A model generated the notes under the pieces. The model ran no database searches, was not told the DNA's origin, and saw nothing but the letters and a program-made list of their open reading frames with translations. A DNA stretch of 64,000 bases from JADGHX01 sp037200125 (lineage in GTDB: Bacteria > Pseudomonadota > Gammaproteobacteria > Steroidobacterales > Steroidobacteraceae): positions 1,059,320 through 1,123,319 of the forward strand of contig JBBCGS010000007.1 of the NCBI GenBank assembly GCA_037200125.1. Direction: 5' to 3'. The position numbers were made by a program, and so were the translations under genes. Of the stretch, positions 52,602-61,363 are shown piece by piece; positions within the stretch are counted from its first letter, which is position 1, and every line of letters begins with the position of its first letter.

Positions 52602-52921
52602 GGCCTCACCTCCCGAACGGCGACATCGAGCGCGTCATACGCGCGCTTGATACAGCGGACTCCGTGTAGAAGCGTCGTGATCTCATCTCCGACGTCGGCG
52701 CCTGCCGTACTCCCCTCGCGTTCCTCGGCACCAAGCAGCGCGTTCGCCGCCGTCGCAACGACGGAGATCGCGTCGGAAAGTCGTCCCAAGATCTCGTCGA
52801 TATCCGGCTTGACCGGCGGAACGTTGTTCGCTCGCGTCCTCGGCCGTGCATGCGCGTCTCGTCTCGTTGAATGGCGTTCCAACTTCGTCTGGTTAGAATC
52901 AACTCGTTTAGCTGAACCCAT
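52598..52921 (-). CDS. Island conserved hypothetical protein (copy B)
   Basis: A 107-residue homologue of the 40820-41176 protein: MGSAKRVDSNQTK, then PDIDEILGRLSDAISVVATA and TTLLHGVRCIKRAYDALDVA. The N-terminal linker differs while the helical domain is nearly identical. It lies 175 bases from an att copy, like its homologue. Confidence 0.65.
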   Translation of the reverse strand: MGSAKRVDSNQTKLERHSTRRDAHARPRTRANNVPPVKPDIDEILGRLSDAISVVATAANALLGAEEREGSTAGADVGDEITTLLHGVRCIKRAYDALDVAVREVRP

Positions 52922-53095
52922 GGCTGCCTTCCTTCGGTAGGCGGTTGCGGTAGCCGTCCGGGGCTGGTTACAAAAGCCTCGGGCGGCGCTCTTTCGAGCA
53001 GCCCGGAGCGAAGGTGGTAAGGCCGGTGGTAAGCGAAATTTTCCGAAACCTAGAAAAGCTGCGAAAAACAAGCACTTTTCCCCCACGTATCAGGG

Positions 53096-53112
53096 CCTTC
53101 CGCTCCACCAAT
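53096..53112 (+). repeat. Island att site, copy 3
   Basis: Exact 17-bp copy of the tRNA-Ala 3' end; see 36077 and 41352. Confidence 0.85.
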
Positions 53113-53116
53113 ACTA

Positions 53117-53368
53117 TCAATGGCTTACGTTCGACTGGATCACTCTGAGCACAGTGAGTTCGGGAGAATTTCGGGACTTGATCACCTGGTTCGCGGCCTG
53201 GATCAAGTTTCGAATCTCCGGCGCACTGTAGCCCGTCGTCACCCTGTCGCTCTTGTGCCCTAACAAGTGCTCACTGTCCTCCAGCGATACGTTTGTCGCT
53301 CGCAGCCGGCGACCGAACGTGTGCCGAAGATCATGCACTCGCAGGCACTTGAAGTGCAGTAGTTCCGA
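53117..53368 (-). pseudogene. Tyrosine integrase, C-terminal remnant (copy 2)
   Basis: Identical to the remnant at 41373: catalytic HDLRHTF, LLGHK and TTGYS remain, with the N-terminus lost to the transposase fragment. Confidence 0.85.
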
Positions 53369-53386
53369 CTTGATCTGACACCCCTC

Positions 53387-53900
53387 TTGAAAAGAGCGGG
53401 GTTACCCGGTTCGATGGTTGTTACCACGCAATCAACGAACACACTGGGAGTAACCCCGCATGAATCTGTAAATCACAGCGTCATCAAGCACGAGATGGGC
53501 TTGCTGAATCTGGCCGAAGAGCTCCAGAACATCTCGCAGGCCTGCCGAGTGATGGGCGTGTCGCGCGACACGTTCTATCGGGTCAAGGAAGCCAAGGAGA
53601 GCGGCGGCCTCGAGGCACTGCCGCACAAGGATCGGCGTCGGCCGAATCCGAAGAACCGTGTCGACGAACTCGTCGAGCAGGCGGTTCTAGCCTACGCCTT
53701 GGAGAACCCGGCCGCCGGCCAGGTTCGAGTTTCCAACGAGCTGCGCAAGAAAGGCACCTTCGTTAGCCCGACCGGAGTGCGCTGGATCTGGCTACGGCAC
53801 ACTCTGCACACCTTTCGCCTGCGTCTTACGGCGCTGGAGAAAAAGGTTGCCGAAAAACGCTTGCTGCTGACGGAAGCCCAGGTTGCGGCCCTGGATCGGA
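53387..53900 (+). pseudogene. IS481-family transposase, N-terminal remnant (copy 2)
   Basis: Same fragment as at 41643; the DDE domain is missing and the frame runs into the HEPN gene. Confidence 0.8.
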
Positions 53901-53903
53901 CCA

Positions 53904-54135
53904 GCGCACCAATCGACTCGTCGCTCACAGTGCGCAGCCGAGACTCCGTCGCCTCGGAAACGCGATCCTCCATATAGGTCTCCCACGCGGTCATTGCCAT
54001 GATCAATCCAGCACGTTTCAGGACCTCGATATCGGGCGGCGGCGGCTTGTTGTTCAGCTGATCGAAATGCTTTAGCAGATTTTCCGCATCGAGGATCGAC
54101 TGACAGAAGGTTTCGCTAGCCTTAGACATACTCAT
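53904..54135 (-). pseudogene. HEPN-domain protein (RiboL-PSP type), 3' truncated
   Basis: The 5' part is complete: MSMSKASETFCQSILDAENL, KRAGLIMAMTAWETYMEDRV. The C-terminal part was replaced by the IS481 fragment at about 53904. The family is associated with RNA-cutting defence functions; this copy is unlikely to work. Confidence 0.7.
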
Positions 54136-54190
54136 ACCTTGCCTCCCTGACCAAGACGCTCTTCAAACTCGATTCGGTCATAGCATGCCG

Positions 54191-54312
54191 TCAACGTCTA
54201 TCTCGCTCACGCCGCAGAACCTCCGCTGCAGTGAAACGTGTCGTCACGGCCGGACGGCGCGCCAAGCGCTCGCGAATTTGCGCGAGCCTCGGTGCGGTCG
54301 AAGACACAACTG
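54191..54312 (-). pseudogene. 3' fragment of a HigA-like antitoxin gene
   Basis: The frame reads LAQIRERLARRPAVTTRF, TAAEVLRRERDRR-stop, almost the same as the end of the 57318-57944 ORF (LTEIRERLARRPAVTTRVTAAEVLRRERNRR, split here for length). The N-terminal domain is missing. It is a relic of a duplicated gene. Confidence 0.6.
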
Positions 54313-54560
54313 TGCTGATTCCCTGTGTACGATGCAGGACATCGGTGCGCACCACGGTACGCGGCGACGACTCGGGTGTAACGCTGCGAAAGTGACGAGT
54401 TCGCCCACATACGCATGTTGCAGACGGTGGAGCTGGTGACGGTCAGGTGCACCGGGGTGCATCGGTCTGCGACGACTTGCGACGGAATGCACCGGGCTGC
54501 ATCCTGCCCGCCGGGTGTCACGGCCCGCAGGAATGAACAGTCAGATGCAGCGGACCCACG

Positions 54561-54806
54561 CTACCCGCATGGCAGGAGGCGAATCGCCTCAAAGGTCAAC
54601 ACGCTGCCGATGAAAAACAGGATGACCCTGAATGCAGGAGTGGCTGGCGCTCCCTCTCGGCGGCTGAAGGCAGCGCGCATCCCGAGACCTGGCAAGACGC
54701 TCACGCCCAGGATCAATGCTCCAACGCCAAGCATCAGCAGCTTCGTGAGCAGCCCGCCGGCGACAATCGTGTTCGGGCATTGCCAAAGGAATGCGCCCGC
54801 GGTCAC
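54561..54806 (-). CDS. Small membrane protein
   Basis: An 81-residue product with two hydrophobic segments (about 15-40 AGGLLTKLLMLGVGALILGV; about 58-78 FRVILFFIGSVLTFEAIRL). It overlaps the upstream gene by four bases. Function unknown. Confidence 0.5.
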   Translation of the reverse strand: MTAGAFLWQCPNTIVAGGLLTKLLMLGVGALILGVSVLPGLGMRAAFSRREGAPATPAFRVILFFIGSVLTFEAIRLLPCG

Positions 54807-55201
54807 TCGACGGACTCTCGGACGTGACGCGTCCCCGGGGCCTGTTCGATGGACAGCTTGACCACGCGGTACAGATCCCGGACAGCTTCAGCACTTTTGT
54901 CTCGCCCGAGGAGTCTGGCCACAACGCCGCCCTCAGCGAACGCGAAGACGCGCCAGTCGTCCGCTCCGTCGGACGAGCTTGCGCACACGACAAACAGTGC
55001 ATGCGGAGCCGACTGGACGGGGATGCACCAACCGAAGTCTTCGGCAAAGACATCACCGGCGGGCACACCGGCAGCGCGCAGCCTTTCGGCCAGCCAATGA
55101 GCTAATCCCTTTCCGTAAATTCCCGGATTGGTGCCTACGTCCTCTCCCGGGCTGACGGGAAAGTCGGAGGACACGAACTCAAGCAAGGGCGACCGCCTCA
55201 C
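54803..55201 (-). CDS. Hypothetical island protein
   Basis: The 132-residue product includes GLAHWLAERLRAAGVPAGDV and FAEDFGWCIPV, resembling small cassette-encoded proteins of unknown function. It is coupled to the membrane protein after it (ATGA overlap), suggesting a two-gene unit. Confidence 0.55.
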   Translation of the reverse strand: MRRSPLLEFVSSDFPVSPGEDVGTNPGIYGKGLAHWLAERLRAAGVPAGDVFAEDFGWCIPVQSAPHALFVVCASSSDGADDWRVFAFAEGGVVARLLGRDKSAEAVRDLYRVVKLSIEQAPGTRHVRESVE

Positions 55202-55229
55202 TGCGACCCCACGAATGATGGATCAGGTG

Positions 55230-55667
55230 TCATTCAATGACCTTCAGGTGGATCTTCGAACCGTCCGGCAGAGCCTCGATCTGACGAGCGATATCGCCCG
55301 AAATATCGATCAACTCGGCGAGAGAAATCGAGCCAAGGTTCGAACCGCCGTATTCGCCTCCTAACGGCCCGGGAATCTTCGGACAATACTTTCGGCCAGG
55401 ACTCAGCGGGCCAACGATGTCTCTCGCCTGGTTCACAAGGGTGGACGCATACCAATCGTGCAGGAACGCCTGGCTTGTGGACAGCGTGTCCAGTTCCGCT
55501 CGATTCTCCGCGACGACTTTGCAGGAAAGATCTTCCGGACACAGTCGCCAATACCGCCCACCGACATCACGCACCATCAGATTTCCGAAATCGTTCTCGC
55601 CAACAACCTCGGACGGTTCGATGCCGATCCATCCCCAAGCACGTTTGATCCGGCGCACGAGTTCCAT
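55230..55667 (-). CDS. DUF1851-type (T6SS immunity Tdi1-like) protein
   Basis: From ATG 55667 (MELVRRIKRAWGWIG) the product is 145 residues with VVGENDFGNLMVRDVGGRYW, LCPEDLSCKVVAEN and PGPLGGEYGGSNLGSISL. This pattern is that of DUF1851/T6SS-immunity-like proteins. No effector is adjacent, so a stand-alone or orphan immunity role is inferred. Confidence 0.65.
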   Translation of the reverse strand: MELVRRIKRAWGWIGIEPSEVVGENDFGNLMVRDVGGRYWRLCPEDLSCKVVAENRAELDTLSTSQAFLHDWYASTLVNQARDIVGPLSPGRKYCPKIPGPLGGEYGGSNLGSISLAELIDISGDIARQIEALPDGSKIHLKVIE

Positions 55668-55861
55668 GGGACCAAGCTCGACATCGTCAGAACCCTGCCG
55701 GCCAGAAGGCAGCGAGCGCTCACTAATGGCCAAGACGAACAGCGCTCGGTTGATTGTCACGACGTTCGCGTACGAGTGCCCCAACGCATTTCCGGGATGC
55801 CCGACAGAATCGGCTGCCTCGATGCGCAGCCGCTGAAGTAGACGTTTTGTACAACGCAGGG

Positions 55862-56230
55862 CTACCAAGCCGACTTCGCCTTCAGGGACCACAGCCAAAG
55901 CATCACGCCAGGCGCGAAGAACCAGACGGCAGCATTCGCGATCAGGGACGGAAGGGACAACGGCCCCACGTAGTCCCTGCCCGCCGAATCGAACGCGGCC
56001 ACCATGAAAGGGAGCCCTATGACCCTGTATTTCTCGCTGGCACCGGGCAAGGTGTAGCCCATGAATACCGAGACACCAGCGAAAGGAACGCCAACGAGAA
56101 AGCGCCAACGATACGCCGTGGCCCACGCGCTCTTCGGCGGCACACCTTTGATGAACGTTCGATTTCGTCGGGCTGCGTAGATTTCCAGCGCAATGTACGC
56201 GACCGCGGTGATCAGTATGACGAGGTACAC
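55862..56230 (-). CDS. Membrane protein, unknown
   Basis: A 122-residue product with three or four hydrophobic segments (MYLVILITAVAYIALEIYAA; FLVGVPFAGVSVFMGYTL; LIANAAVWFFAPGVMLWLW). No family recognised. Confidence 0.55.
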   Translation of the reverse strand: MYLVILITAVAYIALEIYAARRNRTFIKGVPPKSAWATAYRWRFLVGVPFAGVSVFMGYTLPGASEKYRVIGLPFMVAAFDSAGRDYVGPLSLPSLIANAAVWFFAPGVMLWLWSLKAKSAW

Positions 56231-56328
56231 GTAAGACCCGAATGTAGCGTGAACGTCAGTCTCTTGGCTTTCAGGAATGGCTGGCGCCGAACGCCAGCCA
56301 TTCCAAAGTTAGAGCACGCGCTCCCTAC

Positions 56329-56570
56329 CTAAAAGAAGTAGTCCCGATCGCTGCCGTCGAACTCGCCGGAAAGCATGCAGCATCGCTTGAAACCTCCTCC
56401 CTGACCCGCACGGACACGGATCGTTGCGGCCGAGCTTTTCGAGAAGCTCCTTATTTCCTCGCACGACCCGGTCACCGCGCTTGACGCGCGCTTCGGACGG
56501 GAAACCTTTTCTTCGCTTACGCGTGACCTCGAAAGCACTCGGCTTCGAGGTGCTTTTTGTTGAATTGCAT
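56329..56570 (-). pseudogene. SEC-C motif protein, frameshifted
   Basis: From ATG 56570 (GGAGG eleven bases upstream): MQFNKKHLEAECFRGHA, then after a frame change RRKGFPSEARVKRGDRVVRG and ELLEKLGRNDPCPCGSGRRF. After one extra T (TTT run) it reads KRCCMLSGEFDGSDRDYFF. The zinc-binding CPCGSG..FKRCC motif is that of the SecA C-terminal domain. Two indels in short runs break an otherwise intact 80-residue gene. Confidence 0.65.
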
Positions 56571-56684
56571 GGCGCACCTCCCGGTACCCTCGGAAAATGA
56601 GGGGCGCGGATGATACTGACCGGCTCGGCGAATGGCCAGTCGCAGCCGGCAAACCCAGCACCTCATTACCGGAAATTCGCTCAA

Positions 56685-57288
56685 TCATCGCAAGCCCGCC
56701 AGGAATGCGGTGCCCTTCTCCGTCAGCAGCCACCCGAACCCCAAGCAATTCACGACTACGGTGACCCAAAACACCCGCTGGAACTCAGCCTTGCTGGATT
56801 TATGCCGGAAGACGCGCTGCGCGAACAGCGCGCCGGGCCAACCTCCGGCAAGCCCGAAAAGATGCAGAGTGCTCTCCGCCGTTCTCCAGCGACCATAGCG
56901 TGCGGCGGATTTGTCCAGCCAATACGCCGCGAAGGCAACCACGCTGGCACCGAGATAGACGAGGAGTACGGCGACCGGCAGCCTGCCGGCGAGAACAACT
57001 CCGGCCACCGCGATGATGAAGACGGATGCCATTCCAAGAGGAATAGCAGAAGACCGAGGATGACCGGCATCGGTGAGGACTTCCGTTGAGAACCTGACGC
57101 TGCTTGCGCACGGACGGCGCCGCTCGTCGAACGTCAGCTCGTATGTCACCAGGTCACCCTGAGCTGGTCGGCGGCTGCGTCGCGCGAAGGCCTTGATATG
57201 GAGGAAAATCCGCTCTCCACCGAGGCTCGGCGCGACGAAGCCGAAGCCCTGATCGTCTCCATTCCGTGATTCTTCCCTTGTGCCGCAA
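56685..57288 (-). pseudogene. Cold-shock domain/DUF1294 membrane protein, frameshifted
   Basis: From TTG 57288 (GAGG nearby): MRHKGRITEW, then after an indel GDDQGFGFVAPSLGGERIFL (cold-shock domain with RNP-like GFGFV). A linker and a DUF1294 membrane domain follow (VFIIAVAGVVLAGRLPVAVL, YWLDKSAARYGRWRTAESTL, WVTVVVNCLGFGWLL). This fusion is common in Proteobacteria. One frame error near 57262 breaks it. Confidence 0.72.
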
Positions 57289-57317
57289 TCGCTGCCTCGC
57301 TGACTACACGCGCGCCG

Positions 57318-57944
57318 TCACCGCCTATTTCGTTCGCGCCGCAGAACCTCCGCGGCGGTGACACGCGTCGTGACGGCAGGACGCCGGGCCAAGCGCTCGC
57401 GAATCTCAGTGAGCCTCTGCGATTTCGAAGGCACAACGGCCCATCGCACTCCCAGCGCATTCACCAGTTTGTGCACGGCTTCAAAGGGCGGTTTTGCACC
57501 GGGCGCCAGCGCTTTCTGCAAGACCCGGCGTCCCAAGCCAGAGTCCTTGGCGACCTTCGCGATCCCACGTGACTTGGCCACGTTCGAAAGAGCCATCGTG
57601 AACGCTTCTGGATCCGAGTCGTCAAGCGCGGCGGTCAGATACGCCACAATGACGTCCTCGTTATCAAGGTAGTCGGCGGCGTTGAATGGCGCAAATCTCA
57701 TCTTCGCCATGATCATTCGGCCCCGCCCGACGAGCGCTGATCGGCCGGTCTGATCCCGAGCGAAATCTGTGTCTTCGCCAACGTTCGGCATACTTGCGAG
57801 TTGCCGGACAAATCCATCGGCCCCACGTCGGATCAACTTCTTTCCGTGGTGCAGATTCGCGCTCTCGACCCACCCCTGAGTAATCTCCGGCGCGTCGTCC
57901 GGGTCACGCCACGTACGACGCGAGCGTTTCGACTTCTTGTTCAT
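57318..57944 (-). CDS. Chimeric antitoxin-like ORF (BrnA-, FitA- and HigA-like parts)
   Basis: A single 208-residue frame has three antitoxin-like segments. Residues 1-40 (TWRDPDDAPEITQGWVESAN, KLIRRG) resemble BrnA. Residues about 48-66 (LASMPNVGEDTDFARDQ) resemble the FitA/VapB tail. From about 77 (MIMAKMRFAPFNAADYLDNE) it is a HigA-type addiction-module antidote with ALSNVAKSRGIAKVAKDSGL and a 35-residue tail. The HigA part may be made alone from ATG 57716. No cognate toxin is adjacent. Confidence 0.6.
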   Translation of the reverse strand: MNKKSKRSRRTWRDPDDAPEITQGWVESANLHHGKKLIRRGADGFVRQLASMPNVGEDTDFARDQTGRSALVGRGRMIMAKMRFAPFNAADYLDNEDVIVAYLTAALDDSDPEAFTMALSNVAKSRGIAKVAKDSGLGRRVLQKALAPGAKPPFEAVHKLVNALGVRWAVVPSKSQRLTEIRERLARRPAVTTRVTAAEVLRRERNRR

Positions 57945-57954
57945 TGTTCTTTCC

Positions 57955-58317
57955 TTAGACCTGCGACGCCAAAAGCCCATGATCGTTGATTTCCCGCCGC
58001 GAAAGCTGTCGCTTGCTGATCGCGAAGAGACCGTCCGCGCCATACAGGAACATCCGCTCCTCATCGTCCCGCTCGCGGGAGACGAGCTTTCGCAGCACCA
58101 CGTCATAGCGGGACTCGGCACGCAGTTGACGCACGCGCCTGCCTTTCACGATCGCGTGGGTCACGACTGCATCCGGGAGCTTCCCGACGACCACCTGGAA
58201 CCACAGTCCGCTCACAAGCAGCAGTTGAGTATCGGCACCAATCACCCGTCGGCGCGCACGAATCTCTGCTTGCTCGCTCTCCAAACGCGCTTTATGCGCG
58301 CGACGCCATTCACCGCG
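57955..58317 (-). pseudogene. Homologue of the 39109 protein, N-terminus missing
   Basis: The frame GEWRRAHKARLESEQAEIRA...VIGADTQLLLVSGLWFQVVV...VTHAIVKGRRVRQLRAES...QLSRREINDHGLL matches the second half of the 39109-39741 product and supplies its missing C-terminus. It is cut by a stop at 58318. The two copies are remnants of the same island gene. Confidence 0.6.
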
Positions 58318-58382
58318 TCAGACGCAAGATCGACCCGGATGGCTCGCTCGCGCCGATCGCAACGGTGCGCGGAGTCGGGTAG
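58316..58382 (+). pseudogene. Possible OmpR-type response regulator tail
   Basis: The plus-strand frame reads RRKIDPDGSLAPIATVRGVG then TAG, very like the end of OmpR/PhoB winged helices (RRKID...I.TVRGVGY). Only about 20 residues remain, so this may be a relic or chance. Confidence 0.3.
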
Positions 58383-58583
58383 CGAGCAGGCGCGCGAATA
58401 CTCTCGCCCGCGGATACGAAGTCGGATTCCACCGCTACCTCGATGTGAAAGGCGAGCTTGTCGCCATGGCGGATTCCCCGGATCGATCAACCAGTGGCTC
58501 TTGGTAGCAAAGGCCCCTCTGAGTTATCGACGCTCGCGCTATCCTCGTGCCGCTCGAGGTCTTGCCGGGAATAGGGGGATGTC

Positions 58584-61175
58584 ATGAGAAGAGAATTTCG
58601 GCCGTTCCTTTTTGCATTGCTCGTTCCAGCCTTCGCGCTCGTCAGCGCATCCGCTGTAGTTCAAGCCGCTCAGCAAAACGGATCGCCGGCGGTCAAGCCG
58701 ACGCGCTGGTCTGATCCTGCCACCTGGCCGGACCGGCAGGTGCCGCGCGCAGGCGACAAAGTCAGCATTGAAAGTGGCAAGAGCGTGGTCCTCGACGTGA
58801 GCCCGCCGCCGCTGGGCGGCTTGCATATCGAAGGCAAACTCAGCTTCTCGGACCAAGCCGACATCGAGCTGGCCACCGAATGGATCATGGTGCACGGGGA
58901 ACTCGAAATCGGCACCAAAGCCAAGCCCCACAAGCGCAAGGCGACCATCACCCTCACCGACAATGTCCCGAATGAAGAGCTGGATGGAATGGGTGACCGC
59001 GGGATCATGATCGCGGGCGGAACCCTGAACCTGCATGGTGACCGGACGAACTCCTGGACCAAACTCACTGGAACAGCCAAGGCCGGTAGCGCCAGGATCG
59101 AAGTATTGAATGCCCGTGGCTGGCGAAAAGGGGACGTGATCGCCCTTGCGTCGACCGACTTCGATTCCACGCAGGCGGAGAAGCGAACCATCGCCGCCAT
59201 TGCCGGGAACGTGATCACGCTCGATCAGCCCCTGCAGTACATGCATTTCGGCAAGATCACGTTCGGCGTCGATGAGCGTGGTGAAGTCGGCTTGCTGACG
59301 CGAAATATTCTGATCCAGGCTTCGGCCGACGCGGAACGCTCCTACTTCGGGGGGCACATGATGGCGATGGTCGGGTCCAAAATGTATGTCTCCGGCGTCG
59401 AATTGAATCGGATGGGTCAGAACATGCATCTGGCCCGGTATCCGATCCACTGGCACGTCGTTCTCGAAGGGCAAGGACAATACGTCGAAAACTCTTCAAT
59501 TCACGACACCTACAGCCGCTGCGTGACGGTCCATGGCACGAACAATGTGCGAGTGGAAAACAACGTGACGTACAACACCGTAGGTCACTGCTTCTTCCTG
59601 GAAGACGCCGTCGAAACGGGCAACCAGTTCGTCCACAACCTGGGAATGATGACCAAGTGTCATCCTGACGGTAAACCCTGTGTCCCGACAAACCTCGGCC
59701 CGTTCGGACCGGCGGGCGGCAAGAACTTCGATACGGCCGGCCAGAGCGCCAAGGATGTCCTGATCCCTTCCGACAACACGGCGTCGACTTTCTGGATCAC
59801 CAATCCGGACAATATCTACCGGGACAACGTGGCCGCGGGGTCGGAGGCGACGGGTTTCTGGTTTGCCTTCCCGGAGCATCCGACGGGCGCGTTCGAAGGC
59901 ACGGATGTCAGCAAGGCAACCTGGCCACGTCGAATCCGGGTGCGGGAGTTCAAGGGCAACACCGCCCATTCGAACTTTGACGGCTTCATGTCCGACCGCG
60001 GCCCCAAGCCCGATGGCCATTTCACCACCGGCGGTCATATCGCCCTTGCCAATCCCGCTGACGCGAACAGCCCTCCGGTGGAGACGGTCTTCGAGGATTT
60101 CACCAGCTACAAGAACCGCAATGGCGGCATGTGGATCCGCGGTGAGATGGACACCTTCAGGAACTTGAAGCTGGCCGACAACGCCATCGGCTATACGCAT
60201 GCGTCCGGCAACCTCGGTCGTTCCGGCTTTACGTCACGGGTGGTCGACTCGCTGTTCGTGGGCGAAACCGAGAACATCGGCAACCCCAGGACGCCGGCGG
60301 AAATGGCTTACGGCCGCAGCTTGCCGGAGCCCGAACTCGCGGACTTCCCGATCCGGGGCTACGAGTTCTACGATTACCGTCATGAACTGGACAATGTCAC
60401 CTTCGTGAATTTCCAGGACAACGCCACCCGCAAGACGGGAGCGGTCTCTTACCTGCTGTTTACCAGCTTCGGAATGAGCACCAACAACACCATACAGCGC
60501 GCGAAATTCATCAATGCCAAGCCGGTGTATTTCCCACCGATGGAGCACAAGTGGAGCAACGATGATTACGGCAACGGGACCTATAAGACCGCGGTGTTCC
60601 ACGACCTGGACGGCTCGGTGAGCGGTGTCCCGGACTCCTACGTTCTCAACAATGACGAAAGTGACGGAGTCGCCATCGACGACGCCTGTGAGATCAAGCC
60701 GACCTGGAATGCCGCGGTATGCAAGGGCGACTTCGGACGCTTCGCTGTTGCCGCCCCCGGCGGCGGCGGCGGAGGTCGTGGCGGGGCCGGCGGCGCACCG
60801 CTCGTTCGAGTCGGCGCTCCCGCGGGACCTCCTCAGCCGCCAGTCGTTCTCAGCCGCAATGGCAACGAGCTCACCCTAACCGGTGAAACCAACATACGCG
60901 CCGGCACGGAGATCAAGGTGACCACCGAAAGGCCGTCCGTGGCGCTGCGCCTCAGCGAACTGGAGAGCGGCTCGTGGGTGACGTTCGAGCTGCCGGGATT
61001 CACCACTTCAGCCTCGGGTACGCCGCAGGACAGCCTGGATGCGCTGCGTAAGGCAAGCGCCACCTCGTACTACAGGGGCAAGGATTCTCTCTGGGTCAAG
61101 GTTGTCTCCAACGGTGAGGGCGCCCGCATTAGCGGCCCTGGCGCCGGAGGAACCAGCGTCCAGGTCAGCCGGTGA
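58584..61175 (+). CDS. Exported G8-domain protein with parallel beta-helix
   Basis: The 863-residue protein has a signal peptide (1-30, ending VVQAA), then a G8 domain (about 35-150: RWSDPATWPDRQVPRAGDKV, SVVLDVSPPPLGGLHIEGKL, TEWIMVHGELEIG). A long region of beta-helix-like repeats follows (about 200-560: MHLARYPIHWHVVLEGQGQY, NNVRVENNVTYNTVGHCFFL). A Gly-rich linker (about 730-745) precedes a short C-terminal beta domain. G8 occurs in CEMIP/polyductin-like proteins and some bacterial surface enzymes; an action on extracellular polysaccharide is plausible but unproven. A GGGGGA ribosome-binding site precedes the ATG. Confidence 0.85.
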   Translation: MRREFRPFLFALLVPAFALVSASAVVQAAQQNGSPAVKPTRWSDPATWPDRQVPRAGDKVSIESGKSVVLDVSPPPLGGLHIEGKLSFSDQADIELATEWIMVHGELEIGTKAKPHKRKATITLTDNVPNEELDGMGDRGIMIAGGTLNLHGDRTNSWTKLTGTAKAGSARIEVLNARGWRKGDVIALASTDFDSTQAEKRTIAAIAGNVITLDQPLQYMHFGKITFGVDERGEVGLLTRNILIQASADAERSYFGGHMMAMVGSKMYVSGVELNRMGQNMHLARYPIHWHVVLEGQGQYVENSSIHDTYSRCVTVHGTNNVRVENNVTYNTVGHCFFLEDAVETGNQFVHNLGMMTKCHPDGKPCVPTNLGPFGPAGGKNFDTAGQSAKDVLIPSDNTASTFWITNPDNIYRDNVAAGSEATGFWFAFPEHPTGAFEGTDVSKATWPRRIRVREFKGNTAHSNFDGFMSDRGPKPDGHFTTGGHIALANPADANSPPVETVFEDFTSYKNRNGGMWIRGEMDTFRNLKLADNAIGYTHASGNLGRSGFTSRVVDSLFVGETENIGNPRTPAEMAYGRSLPEPELADFPIRGYEFYDYRHELDNVTFVNFQDNATRKTGAVSYLLFTSFGMSTNNTIQRAKFINAKPVYFPPMEHKWSNDDYGNGTYKTAVFHDLDGSVSGVPDSYVLNNDESDGVAIDDACEIKPTWNAAVCKGDFGRFAVAAPGGGGGGRGGAGGAPLVRVGAPAGPPQPPVVLSRNGNELTLTGETNIRAGTEIKVTTERPSVALRLSELESGSWVTFELPGFTTSASGTPQDSLDALRKASATSYYRGKDSLWVKVVSNGEGARISGPGAGGTSVQVSR

Positions 61176-61200
61176 GCTAAATCCTGTCGTATGAGCAAGA

Positions 61201-61222
61201 GCCCCCGGCACAGGCCGGGGGC
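61201..61222 (+). terminator. GC-rich hairpin after the G8 gene
   Basis: GCCCCCGGC and GCCGGGGGC pair over 9 bp around ACAG, 25 bases after the stop. No T-run follows, so termination would be imperfect or Rho-assisted. Confidence 0.5.
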
Positions 61223-61363
61223 GGCACACCCCCAGCACGACGCGATCGTGCCATGTTCATAGTCGCCCGGCATTTCAAAGATACGGACAGGATTTTGCGG
61301 ACTACAACAGGCGCCGCCCCGCAGAAACCGCAGCGCCCTCGGCATCTCTGGCGGTCTCGCAAC

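Larger units (their letters stand above)
53092..54018. repeat. Perfect 927-bp direct repeat, copy 2
   Basis: Identical to 41348-42274, 11,744 bp away. After 54018 the HEPN gene continues, so this copy keeps the older junction. Confidence 0.95.

Noticed and set aside
48000..57950. Integron cassette array with attC sites
   Set aside because: Many small same-strand genes suggest one, but I find no integrase of the integron type and no consistent RYYYAAC/GTTRRRY core pairs between genes.
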